A stretch of 64,000 bases of DNA from contig OZ024854.1 in the NCBI GenBank assembly GCA_964017155.1, forward strand, positions 69,706,754 through 69,770,753, written 5' to 3'. The translations under genes were made by a program, and so were the position numbers. Within the stretch, counting starts at the first letter, position 1. Every line of letters begins with the position of its first letter. Positions 52,601 to 64,000 of the stretch are shown here, piece by piece. Below the pieces are notes generated by a model that had not been told where the DNA came from, did not search any database, and was given only the letters and a program-made list of their open reading frames with translations. The stretch is from Oasisia sp. SBJ-2009 (lineage: Eukaryota > Annelida > Polychaeta > Sabellida > Siboglinidae).

Positions 52601-54677
52601 ACTCTCTCATAAAAGCACGTATACTCTCAATTTGTTTTCAGTATTTCACTAGTTGGCACTTATGTACAAGTCGGACCCACCTCAATGTTGCTATTATATC
52701 AGTATTTTTGCCAACATTTGATACTTGATTAAATTAATTAATTCAATTATAATCATCTTGCGCGTATTTATGTTTTACAAACAGCGCGTCTTGGCAAACT
52801 TTTGAGGTCGAAAAGACAGCGCGATTTGTGCCAGTCGCAAGCGCAGCGGTGCATGTTACTGCGCTGTGGATATGAAATGAGCGATAAACAGTTTGTTTAT
52901 GCCGACCACGCTGTCTTTTCGACCTCAAAAGTCAGCTAAGACGCGCTGTATATAAAACAATAATTTGCGCAAGATGATTATAATTGATTGAATTAATAAA
53001 ATCAAGTATCAAATGTTGGCAAAAATACAGTTATAATACAAAAATTGAGGTGGGCCCGACTTGTACATAAGTGCCAAAACTTGCGGGCGCGTTCCTTCAC
53101 GCGCACTCTCTCATAAATAAAAGCACGTATACTATCAATTTGTTTTCAGTATTTCACTATTTGACACTTATGTACAAGTCGGACCCACCTCAATGTTGCT
53201 ATTATATAAGTATTTTTGCCAACATTTGATACTTGATTAAATTAATTCATTCAATTATAATCATCTTGCGCATATTTATGTTTTATAAACAGCGCTTCTT
53301 GGCAAACTTTTGAGGTCGAAAAGACAGCGCCATTTGTGCCAGTCGCAAACGCAGCGGTGCATGTTACTGCGCTGTGCATATGATATGAGCGATAAACAGT
53401 TTGTTTATGCCTACCACGCTGTCTTTTCGACCTCAAAAGTCTGCTAAGACGCGCTGTATATAAAACATTAATATGCGCAAGATGATTATAATTGATTGAA
53501 TTAACAAAATCAAGTATCAAATGTTGGCAACGATACAGTTATAATACCAAAATTGAGGTGGGCCCGTCTTGTACATTAATGCCTACACTTGCGGGCGCGC
53601 AACTTCACGCGCACTCTCTCATAAAAGCACGTATACTCTCAATTTGTTTTCAGTATTTCACTAGTTGGCACTTATGTACAAGTCGGACCCACCTCAATGT
53701 TGCTATTATATCAGTATTTTTGCCAACATTTGATACTTGATTAAATTAATTAATTCAATTATAATCATCTTGCGCGTATTTATGTTTTACAAACAGCGCG
53801 TCTTGGCAAACTTTTGAGGTCGAAAAGACAGCGCGATTTGTGCCAGTCGCAAGCGCAGCGGTGCATGTTACTGCGCTGTGGATATGAAATGAGCGATAAA
53901 CAGTTTGTTTATGCCGACCACGCTGTCTTTTCGACCTCAAAAGTCAGCTAAGACGCGCTGTATATAAAACAATAATTTGCGCAAGATGATTATAATTGAT
54001 TGAATTAATAAAATCAAGTATCAAATGTTGGCAAAAATACAGTTATAATACAAAAATTGAGGTGGGCCCGACTTGTACATAAGTGCCAAAACTTGCGGGC
54101 GCGTTCCTTCACGCGCACTCTCTCATAAATAAAAGCACGTATACTATCAATTTGTTTTCAGTATTTCACTATTTGACACTTATGTACAAGTCGGACCCAC
54201 CTCAATGTTGCTATTATATAAGTATTTTTGCCAACATTTGATACTTGATTAAATTAATTCATTCAATTATAATCATCTTGCGCATATTTATGTTTTATAA
54301 ACAGCGTTTCTTGGCAAACTTGTGAGGTCGAAAAGACAGCGCCATTTGTGCCAGTCGCAAACGCAGCAGTGCATGTTACTGCGCTGTGCATATGATATGA
54401 GCGATAAACAGTTTGTTTATGCCTACCACGCTGTCTTTTCGACCTCAAAAGTCTGCTAAGACGCGCTGTATATAAAACATTAATATGCGCAAGATGATTA
54501 TAATTGATTGAATTAACAAAATCAAGTATCAAATGTTGGCAACGATACAGTTATAATACCAAAATTGAGGTGGGCCCGTCTTGTACATTAATGCCTACAC
54601 TTGCGGGCGCGCAACTTCACGCGCACTCTCTCATAAAAGCACGTATACTCTCAATTTGTTTTCAGTATTTCACTAGT
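49618..54677 (+). repeat. Four-dimer super-repeat, copy 3, with its last dimer doubled
   Basis: G-unit order: 49618 (gtatgtatg type), 50630 plain, 51642 (aaaaccataa), 52654 and 53666 (both gtggatatg with atacaaaaattg). The fourth dimer is duplicated in tandem by 1012 bp. The A' unit at 54174 has several private changes (cagcgtttc, cttgtgagg, gcagcagtgc). Confidence 0.8.
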
Positions 54678-56197
54678 TGGCACTTATGTACAAGTCGGAC
54701 CCACCTCAATGTTGCTATTATATCAGTATTTTTGCCAACATTTGATACTTGATTAAATTAATTAATTCAATTATAATCATCTTGCGCGTATTTATGTTTT
54801 ATAAACAGCGCGTCTTGGCAAACTTTTGAGGTCGAAAAGACAGCGCGATTTGTGCCAGTCGCAAGCGCAGCGGTGCATGTTACTGCGCTGTGCATATGAA
54901 ATGAGCGATAAACAGTTTGTTTATGCCGACCACGCTGTCTTTTCGACCTCAAAAGTCAGCTAAGACGCGCTGTATATAAAACAATAATTTGCGCAAGATG
55001 ATTATAATTGATTGAATTAATAAAATCAAGTATCAAATGTTGGCAAAAATACAGTTATAATACCAAAATTGAGGTGGGCCCGACTTGTACATAAGTGCCA
55101 AAACTTGCGGGCGCGTTCCTTCACGCGCACTCTCTCATAAATAAAAGCACGTATACTATCAATTTGTTTTCAGTATTTCACTATTTGACACTTATGTACA
55201 AGTCGGACCCACCTCAATGTTGCTATTATATAAGTATTTTTGCCAACATTTGATACTTGATTAAATTAATTCATTCAATTATAATCATCTTGCGCATATT
55301 TATGTTTTATAAACAGCGCTTCTTGGCAAACTTTTGAGGTCGAAAAGACAGCGCCATTTGTGCCAGTCGCAAACGCAGCGGTGCATGTTACTGCGCTGTG
55401 AATATGATATGAGCGATAAACAGTTTGTTTATGCCTACCACGCTATCTTTTCGACCTCAAAAGTCTGCTAAGACGCGCTGTATATAAAACATTAATATGC
55501 GTAAGATGATTATAATTGATTGAATTAACAAAATCAAGTATCAAATGTTGGCAACGATACAGTTATAATACCAAAATTGAGGTGGGCCCGTCTTGTACAT
55601 TAATGCCTACACTTGCGGGCGCGCAACTTCACGCGCACTCTCTCATAAAAGCACGTATACTCTCAATTTGTTTTCAGTATTTCACTAGTTGGCACTTATG
55701 TACAAGTCGGACCCACCTCAATGTTGCTATTATATCAGTATTTTTGCCAACATTTGATACTTGATTAAATTAATTAATTCAATTATAATCATCTTGCGCG
55801 TATTTATGTTTTATAAACAGCGCGTCTTGGCAAACTTTTGAGGTCGAAAAGACAGCGCGATTTGTGCCAGTCGCAAGCGCAGCGGTGCATGTTACTGCGC
55901 TGTGCATATGAAATGAGCGATAAACAGTTTGTTTATGCCGACCACGCTGTCTTTTCGACCTCAAAAGTCAGCTAAGACGCGCTGTATATAAAACAATAAT
56001 TTGCGCAAGATGATTATAATTGATTGAATTAATAAAATCAAGTATCAAATGTTGGCAAAAATACAGTTATAATACCAAAATTGAGGTGGGCCCGACTTGT
56101 ACATAAGTGCCAAAACTTGCGGGCGCGTTCCTTCACGCGCACTCTCTCATAAATAAAAGCACGTATACTATCAATTTGTTTTCAGTATTTCACTATT

Positions 56198-57208
56198 TGA
56201 CACTTATGTACAAGTCGGACCCACCTCAATGTTGCTATTATATAAGTATTTTTGCCAACATTTGATACTTGATTAAATTAATTCATTCAATTATAATCAT
56301 CTTGCGCGTATTTATGTTTTATAAACAGCGCGTCTTGGCAAACTTTTGAGGTCGAAAAGACAGCGCGATTTGTGCCAGTCGCAAGCGCAGCGGTGCATGT
56401 TACTGCGCTGTGCATATGAAATGAGCGATAAATAGTTTGTTTATGCCGACCACGCTGTTTTTTCGACCTCAAAAGTCTGCTAAGACGCGCTGTATATAAA
56501 ACAATAATATGCGCAAGATGATTATAATTGATTGAATTAACAAAATCAAGTATCAAATGTTGGCAAAAATACAGTTATAATACCAAAATTGAGGTGGGCC
56601 CGACTTGTACATAAGTGCCAACACTTGCGGGCGCGTTCCTTCACGCGCACTCTCTCATAAATAAAAGCACGTATACTCTCAATTTGTTTTCAGTATTTCA
56701 CTATTTGGCACTTATGTACAAGTCGGACCCACCTCAATGTTGCTATTATATAAGTATTTTTGCCAACATTTGATACTTGATTAAATTAATTCATTCAATT
56801 ATAATCATCTTGCGCGTATTTATGTTTTATAAACAGCGCGTCTTGGCAAACTTTTGAGGTCGAAAAGACAGCGCGATTTGTGCCAGTCGCAAGCGCAGCG
56901 GTGCATGTTACTGCGCTGTGCATATGAAATGAGCGATAAATAGTTTGTTTATGCCGACCACGCTGTTTTTTCGACCTCAAAAGTCTGCTAAGACGCGCTG
57001 TATATAAAACAATAATATGCGCAAGATGATTATAATTGATTGAATTAACAAAATCAAGTATCAAATGTTGGCAAAAATACAGTTATAATACCAAAATTGA
57101 GGTGGGCCCGACTTGTACATTAATGCCTACACTTGAGGCGCGCAACTTCACGCGCACTCTCTCATAAAAGCACGTATACTCTCAATTTGTTTTCAGTATT
57201 TCACTAGT
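56198..57208 (+). repeat. Two B units interrupting the dimer array
   Basis: B units start at 56198 and 56706. The second has a short spacer with a 1-bp deletion (cttgaggcgcgc), giving a 503-bp unit. They sit between a G unit at 55690 and a G unit at 57209, so the A'-G alternation is lost here. Confidence 0.82.
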
Positions 57209-60200
57209 TGGCACTTATGTACAAGTCGGACCCACCTCAATGTTGCTATTATATCAGTATTTTTGCCAACATTTGATACTTGATTAAATTAATTAATTCA
57301 ATTATAATCATCTTGCGCGTATTTATGTTTTACAAACAGCGCGTCTTGGCAAACTTTTGAGGTCGAAAAGACAGCGCGATTTGTGCCAGTCGCAAGCGCA
57401 GCGGTGCATGTTACTGCGCTGTGCATATGAAATGAGCGATAAACAGTTTGTTTATGCCGACCACGCTGTCTTTTCGACCTCAAAAGTCAGCTAAGACGCG
57501 CTGTATATAAAACAATAATTTGCGCAAGATGATTATAATTGATTGAATTAATAAAATCAAGTATCAAATGTTGGCAAAAATACAGTTATAATACCAAAAT
57601 TGAGGTGGGCCCGACTTGTACATAAGTGCCAAAACTTGCGGGCGCGTTCCTTCACGCGCACTCTCTCATAAATAAAAGCACGTATACTATCAATTTGTTT
57701 TCAGTATTTCACTATTTGACACTTATGTACAAGTCGGACCCACCTCAATGTTGCTATTATATAAGTATTTTTGCCAACATTTGATACTTGATTAAATTAA
57801 TTCATTCAATTATAATCATCTTGCGCATATTTATGTTTTATAAACAGCGCTTCTTGGCAAACTTTTGAGGTCGAAAAGACAGCGCTATTTGTGCCAGTCG
57901 CAAACGCAGCGGTGCATGTTACTGCGCTGTGCATATGATATGAGCGATAAACAGTTTGTTTATGCCTACCACGCTGTCTTTTCGACCTCAAAAGTCTGCT
58001 AAGACGCGCTGTATATAAAACATTAATATGCGCAAGAAGATTATAATTGATTGAATTAACAAAATCAAGTATCAAATGTTGGCAACGATACAGTTATAAT
58101 ACCAAAATTGAGGTGGGCCCGTCTTGTACATTAATGCCTACACTTGCGGGCGCGCAACTTCACGCGCACTCTCTCATAAAAGCACGTATACTCTCAATTT
58201 GTTTTCAGTATTTCACTAGTTGGCACTTATGTACAAGTCGGACCCACCTCAATGTTGCTATTATATCAGTATTTTTGCCAACATTTGATACTTGATTAAA
58301 TTAATTAATTCAATTATAATCATCTTGCGCGTATTTATGTTTTATAAACAGCGCGTCTTGGCAAACTTTTGAGGTCGAAAAGACAGCGCGATTTGTGCCA
58401 GTCGCAAGCGCAGCGGTGCATGTTACTGCGCTGTGCATATGAAATGAGCGATAAACAGTTTGTTTATGCCGACCACGCTGTCTTTTCGACCTCAAAAGTC
58501 AGCTAAGACGCGCTGTATATAAAACAATAATTTGCGCAAGATGATTATAATTGATTGAATTAATAAAATCAAGTATCAAATGTTGGCAAAAATACAGTTA
58601 TAATACCGAAATTGAGGTGGGCCCGACTTGTACATAAGTGCCAAAACTTGCGGGCGCGTTCCTTCACGCGCACTCTCTCATAAATAAAAGCACGTATACT
58701 ATCAATTTGTTTTCAGTATTTCACTATTTGACACTTATGTACAAGTCGGACCCACCTCAATGTTGCTATTATATAAGTATTTTTGCCAACATTTGATACT
58801 TGATTAAATTAATTCATTCAATTATAATCATCTTGCGCGTATTTATGTTTTATAAACAGCGCTTCTTGGCAAACTTTTGAGGTCGAAAAGACAGCGCCAT
58901 TTGTGCCAGTCGCAAACGCAGCGGTGCATGTTACTGCGCTGTGCATATGATATGAGCGATAAACAGTTTGTTTATGCCTACCACGCTGTCTTTTCGACCT
59001 CAAAAGTCTGCTAAGACGCGCTGTATATAAAACATTAATATGCGCAAGATGATTATAATTGATTGAATTAACAAAATCAAGTATCAAATGTTGGCAACGA
59101 TACAGTTATAATACCAAAATTGAGGTGGGCCCGTCTTGTATATTAATGCCTACACTTGCGGGCGCGCAACTTCACGCGCACTCTCTCATAAAAGCACGTA
59201 TACTCTCAATTTGTTTTCAGTATTTCACTAGTTGGCACTTATGTACAAGTCGGACCCACCTCAATGTTGCTATTATATCACTATTTTTGCCAACATTTGA
59301 TACTTGATTAAATTAATTAATTCAATTATAATCATCTTGCGCGTATTTATGTTTTATAAACAGCGCGTCTTGGCAAACTTTTGAGGTCGAAAAGACAGCG
59401 CGATTTGTGCCAGTCGCAAGCGCAGCGGTGCATGTTACTGCGCTGTGCATATGAAATGAGCGATAAACAGTTTGTTTATGCCGACCACGCTGTCTTTTCG
59501 ACCTCAAAAGTCAGCTAAGACGCGCTGTATATAAAACAATAATTTGCGCAAGATGATTATAATTGATTGAATTAATAAAATCAAGTATCAAATGTTGGCA
59601 AAAATACAGTTATAATACCAAAATTGAGGTGGGCCCGACTTGTACATAAGTGCCAAAACTTGCGGGCGCGTTCCTTCACGCGCACTCTCTCATAAATAAA
59701 AGCACGTATACTATCAATTTGTTTTCAGTATTTCACTATTTGACACTTATGTACAAGTCGGACCCACCTCAATGTTGCTATTATATAAGTATTTTTGCCA
59801 ACATTTGATACTTGATTAAATTAATTCATTCAATTATAATCATCTTGCGCATATTTATGTTTTATAAACAGCGCTTCTTGGCAAACTTTTGAGGTCGAAA
59901 AGACAGCGCCATTTGTGCCAGTCGCAAACGCAGCGGTGCATGTTACTGCGCTGTGCATATGATATGAGCGATAAACAGTTTGTTTATGCCTACCACGCTG
60001 TCTTTTCGACCTCAAAAGTCTGCTAAGACGCGCTGTATATAAAACATTAATATGCGCAAGATGATTATAATTGATTGAATTAACAAAATCAAGTATCAAA
60101 TGTTGGCAACGATACAGTTATAATACCAAAATTGAGGTGGGCCCGACTTGTACATTAATGCCTACACTTGCGGGCGCGCAACTTCACGCGCACTCTCTCA

Positions 60201-61764
60201 TAAAAGCACGTATACTCTCAATTTGTTTTCAGTATTTCACTAGTTGGCACTTATGTACAAGTCGGACCCACCTCAATGTTGCTATTATATCAGTATTTTT
60301 GCCAACATTTGATACTTGATTAAATTAATTCATTCAATTATAATCATCTTGCGCGTATTTATGTTTTATAAACAGCGCGTCTTGGCAAACTTTTGAGGTC
60401 GAAAAGACAGCGCGATTTGTGCCAGTCGCAAGCGCAGCGGTGCATGTTACTGCGCTGTGCATATGAAATGAGCGATAAACAGTTTGTTTATGCCGACCAC
60501 GCTGTCTTTTCGACCTCAAAAGTCAGCTAAGACGCGCTGTATATAAAACAATAATATGCGCAAGATGATTATAATTGATTGAATTAACAAAATCAAGTAT
60601 CAAATGTTGGCAAAAATACAGTTATAATACCAAAATTGAGGTGGGCCCGACTTGTACATAAGTGCCAACACTTGCGGGCGCTTTCCTTCACGCGCACTCT
60701 CTCATAAATAAAAGCACGTATACTCTCAATTTGTTTTCAGTATTTCACTATTTGGCACTTATGTACAAGTCGGACCCACCTCAATGTTGCTATTATATAA
60801 GTATTTTTGCCAACATTTGATACTTGATTAAATTAATTCATTCAATTATAATCATCTTGCGCGTATTTATGTTTTATAAACAGCGCGTCTTGGCAAACTT
60901 TTGAGGTCGAAAAGACAGCGCGATTTGTGCCAGTCGCAAGCGCAGCGGTGCATGTTACTGCGCTGTGCATATGAAATGAGCGATAAATAGTTTGTTTATG
61001 CCGACCACGCTGTTTTTTCGACCTCAAAAGTCTGCTAAGACGCGCTGTATATAAAACAATAATATGCGCAAGATGATTATAATTGATTGAATTAACAAAA
61101 TCAAGTATCAAATGTTGGCAAAAATACAGTTATAATACCAAAATTGAGGTGGGCCCGACTTGTACATTAATGCCTACACTTGCGGGCGCGCAACTTCACG
61201 CGCACTCTCTCATAAAAGCACGTATACTCTCAATTTGTTTTCAGTATTTCACTAGTTGGCACTTATGTACAAGTCGGACCCACCTCAATGTTGCTATTAT
61301 ATCAGTATTTTTGCCAACATTTGATACTTGATTAAATTAATTAATTCAATTATAATCATCTTGCGCGTATTTATGTTTTACAAACAGCGCGTCTTGGCAA
61401 ACTTTTGAGGTCGAAAAGACACCGCGATTTGTGCCAGTCGCAAGCGCAGCGGTGCATGTTACTGCGCTGTGCATATGAAATGAGCGATAAACAGTTTGTT
61501 TATGCCGACCACGCTGTCTTTTCGACCTCAAAAGTCAGCTAAGACGCGCTGTATATAAAACAATAATTTGCGCAAGATGATTATAATTGATTGAATTAAT
61601 AAAATCAAGTATCAAATGTTGGCAAAAATACAGTTATAATACCAAAATTGAGGTGGGCCCGACTTGTACATACGTGCCAAAACTTGCGGGCGCGTTCCTT
61701 CACGCGCACTCTCTCATAAATAAAAGCACGTATACTATCAATTTGTTTTCAGTATTTCACTATT
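57209..61764 (+). repeat. Right-hand dimer block with a further B intrusion
   Basis: Unit starts are 57209 G, 57717 A', 58221 G, 58729 A', 59233 G, 59741 A', 60245 G, 60753 B (with short spacer), 61257 G. The unit at 60245 lacks the aattaattaattc marker. The G-A'-G run from 57209 to about 58700 recurs 5060 bp downstream. Confidence 0.8.
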
Positions 61765-63784
61765 TGACACTTATGTACAAGTCGGACCCACCTCAATGTT
61801 GCTATTATATAAGTATTTTTGCCAACATTTGATACTTGATTAAATTAATTCATTCAATTATAATCATCTTGCGCATATTTATGTTTTATAAACAGCGCTT
61901 CTTGGCAAACTTTTGAGGTCGAAAAGACAGCGCCATTTGTGCCAGTCGCAAACGCAGCGGTGCATGTTACTGCGCTGTGCATATGATATGAGCGATAAAC
62001 AGTTTGTTTATGCCTACCACGCTGTCTTTTCGACCTCAAAAGTCTGCTAAGACGCGCTGTATATAAAACATTAATATGCGCAAGATGATTATAATTGATT
62101 GAATTAACAAAATCAAGTATCAAATGTTGGCAACGATACAGTTATAATACCAAAATTGAGGTGGGCCCGTCTTGTACATTAATGCCTACACTTGCGGGCG
62201 CGCAACTTCACGCGCACTCTCTCATAAAAGCACGTATACTCTCAATTTGTTTTCAGTATTTCACTAGTTGGCACTTATGTACAAGTCGGACCCACCTCAA
62301 TGTTGCTATTATATCAGTATTTTTGCCAACATTTGATACTTGATTAAATTAATTAATTCAATTATAATCATCTTGCGCGTATTTATGTTTTACAAACAGC
62401 GCGTCTTGGCAAACTTTTGAGGTCGAAAAGACAGCGCGATTTGTGCCAGTCGCAAGCGCAGCGGTGCATGTTACTGCGCTGTGCATATGAAATGAGCGAT
62501 AAACAGTTTGTGTATGCCGACCACGCTGTCTTTTCGACCTCAAAAGTCAGCTAAGACGCGCTGTATATAAAACAATAATTTGCGCAAGATGATTATAATT
62601 GATTGAATTAATAAAATCAAGTATCAAATGTTGGCAAAAATACAGTTATAATACCAAAATTGAGGTGGGCCCGACTTGTACATAAGTGCCAAAACTTGCG
62701 GGCGCGTTCCTTCACGCGCACTCTCTCATAAATAAAAGCACGTATACTATCAATTTGTTTTCAGTATTTCACTATTTGACACTTATGTACAAGTCGGACC
62801 CACCTCAATGTTGCTATTATATAAGTATTTTTGCCAACATTTGATACTTGATTAAATTAATTCATTCAATTATAATCATCTTGCGCATATTTATGTTTTA
62901 TAAACAGCGCTTCTTGGCAAACTTTTGAGGTCGAAAAGACAGCGCTATTTGTGCCAGTCGCAAACGCAGCGGTGCATGTTACTGCGCTGTGCATATGATA
63001 TGAGCGATAAACAGTTTGTTTATGCCTACCACGCTGTCTTTTCGACCTCAAAAGTCTGCTAAGACGCGCTGTATATAAAACATTAATATGCGCAAGAAGA
63101 TTATAATTGATTGAATTAACAAAATCAAGTATCAAATGTTGGCAACGATACAGTTATAATACCAAAATTGAGGTGGGCCCGTCTTGTACATTAATGCCTA
63201 CACTTGCGGGCGCGCAACTTCACGCGCACTCTCTCATAAAAGCACGTATACTCTCAATTTGTTTTCAGTATTTCACTAGTTGGCACTTATGTACAAGTCG
63301 GACCCACCTCAATGTTGCTATTATATCAGTATTTTTGCCAACATTTGATACTTGATTAAATTAATTAATTCAATTATAATCATCTTGCGCGTATTTATGT
63401 TTTATAAACAGCGCGTCTTGGCAAACTTTTGAGGTCGAAAAGACAGCGCGATTTGTGCCAGTCGCAAGCGCAGCGGTGCATGTTACTGCGCTGTGCATAT
63501 GAAATGAGCGATAAACAGTTTGTTTATGCCGACCACGCTGTCTTTTCGACCTCAAAAGTCAGCTAAGACGCGCTGTATATAAAACAATAATTTGCGCAAG
63601 ATGATTATAATTGATTGAATTAATAAAATCAAGTATCAAATGTTGGCAAAAATACAGTTATAATACCAAAATTGAGGTGGGCCCGACTTGTACATAAGTG
63701 CCAAAACTTGCGGGCGCGTTCCTTCACGCGCACTCTCTCATAAAAGCACGTATACTCTCAATTTGTTTTCAGTATTTCACTAGT
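61765..63784 (+). repeat. Right-edge dimers, including a copy of 57209-58700
   Basis: Unit starts are 61765 A', 62269 G, 62777 A', 63281 G. The A' unit at 62777 shares gcgctatttg and gcaagaagattat with the one at 57717, exactly 5060 bp (five dimers) upstream. The G unit at 63281 is 504 bp because its spacer starts as the long type and ends as the short type (cgttccttc then cataaaagc, cactagt), so it is a spacer recombinant. Confidence 0.8.
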
Positions 63785-64000
63785 TGGCACTTATGTACAA
63801 GTCGGACCCACCTCAATGTTGCTATTATATCACTATTTTTGCCAACATTTGATACTTGATTAAATTAATTAATTCAATTATAATCATCTTGCGCGTATTT
63901 ATGTTTTATAAACAGCGCGTCTTGGCAAACTTTTGAGGTCGAAAAGACAGCGCGATTTGTGCCAGTCGCAAGCGCAGCGGTGCATGTTACTGCGCTGTGC
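63785..64000 (+). repeat. Partial G unit cut by the window end
   Basis: It contains the full left arm (63785-63952) and 48 bp of the centre. It carries atatcactattttt, otherwise seen in the G unit at 59233. It follows another G unit directly, so two G units are adjacent here. Confidence 0.85.

Larger units (their letters stand above)
38565..56197 (+). repeat. Homogeneous A'-G dimer array (1012-bp period)
   Basis: There are 17 dimers with A' units at 38565, 39577, 40589, 41601, 42613, 43625, 44637, 45649, 47090, 48102, 49114, 50126, 51138, 52150, 53162, 54174 and 55186, each 504 bp, followed by a 508-bp G unit. From the G unit at 39069 onward G units carry aattaattaattc in the left arm where nearly all other types, and G at 38057, have aattaattcattc. 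This marks amplification from one founder dimer. The period is broken once, at 46153-46582. Confidence 0.92.
1..64000. repeat. Tandem satellite array of ~508-bp palindromic units filling the window
   Basis: The same unit recurs every 504 or 508 bp from the first base to the last (a few units are 503 or 507 bp). Units start at 25, 533, 1041, 1548, 2056, 2560, 3068 and so on to 63785, giving 125 units plus partial ends. Each unit is left arm (168 bp), centre (87 bp), inverted right arm (168 bp) and spacer (85 or 81 bp). At least eight monomer subtypes are arranged in higher-order repeats. No stretch longer than a few bases lies outside this pattern, so no region here holds an ordinary gene. Long satellites of this kind are known from eukaryotic heterochromatin; the chromosomal location and species are not visible. 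Confidence 0.97.

Noticed and set aside
1..64000. CRISPR array
   Set aside because: The repeat unit is about 508 bp, the interspersed segments are also repeats, and there are no short identical repeats with unique spacers or cas genes.

Overview
The window holds no gene that I can support. From end to end it is one tandem satellite array: 125 consecutive units of about 508 bp (64 kb / 508 bp), plus 24 bp of a preceding unit and 216 bp of a following one. There is no single-copy sequence, rRNA, tRNA, CRISPR or recognisable protein gene. Long satellite arrays with higher-order structure are typical of eukaryotic heterochromatin (centromeric, subtelomeric or sex-chromosome blocks). CpG is not depleted (I counted about 26 CpG in one 508-bp unit), so heavy germline CpG methylation is unlikely. 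I cannot name the species.

Unit anatomy (position 1 is the T of TGGCAC or TGACAC): left arm 1-168, centre 169-255 (87 bp), right arm 256-423, spacer of 85 bp (long) or 81 bp (short). The right arm is the reverse complement of the left: in the unit starting at 63281 a hand alignment gives 151 of 168 matches without gaps. Each unit is therefore a foldback-like palindrome followed by a spacer, like a non-autonomous DNA transposon with very long terminal inverted repeats that became a satellite.

Monomer types (my labels). A: left end GACAC, gcgcttcttgg, long spacer. A': A-type left half with gcaaacgcag, plus E-type right arm and short spacer. B: agtattttggcc, gataaatag, six-T run in the right arm. 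C: B-like with an atcagtattttt left arm and often gcgcatctt. D: aaactattgagg, gccagccgc, gcaggggtg. E: tttaagtttta, aaactgttgagg, gcgctaaacag, right end ATGCC, short spacer. F: caataatttgcgc, aataaaatc, gccgacc. G: F-like with a B/C-like middle.

Layout: 1-1404, A-B-C units. 1405-13578, a 6087-bp 12-unit block repeated twice in tandem. 13579-24370, pentamer-like series (F-A-B-B-E/C) and a D-E duplication. 24371-38564, a 13-unit block (6591 bp) followed by a second copy enlarged by 1012 bp. 38565-56197, a very uniform A'-G dimer array (504+508 = 1012 bp), itself arranged in four-dimer (4048 bp) super-repeats. 56198-64000, the same dimers interrupted by B units.

The main finding is at 46153-46582. 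One unit has an internal 326-bp inversion, and both junctions start exactly at a GGCAC arm terminus. The inversion is flanked by an 8-bp target sequence, TAATCATC, present once in each orientation. This is the structure expected from reversed-ends transposition between two neighbouring units, with loss of 591 bp of array, and the lengths balance to the base. It suggests the satellite unit carries, or recently carried, functional transposon ends of a family making 8-bp target duplications.
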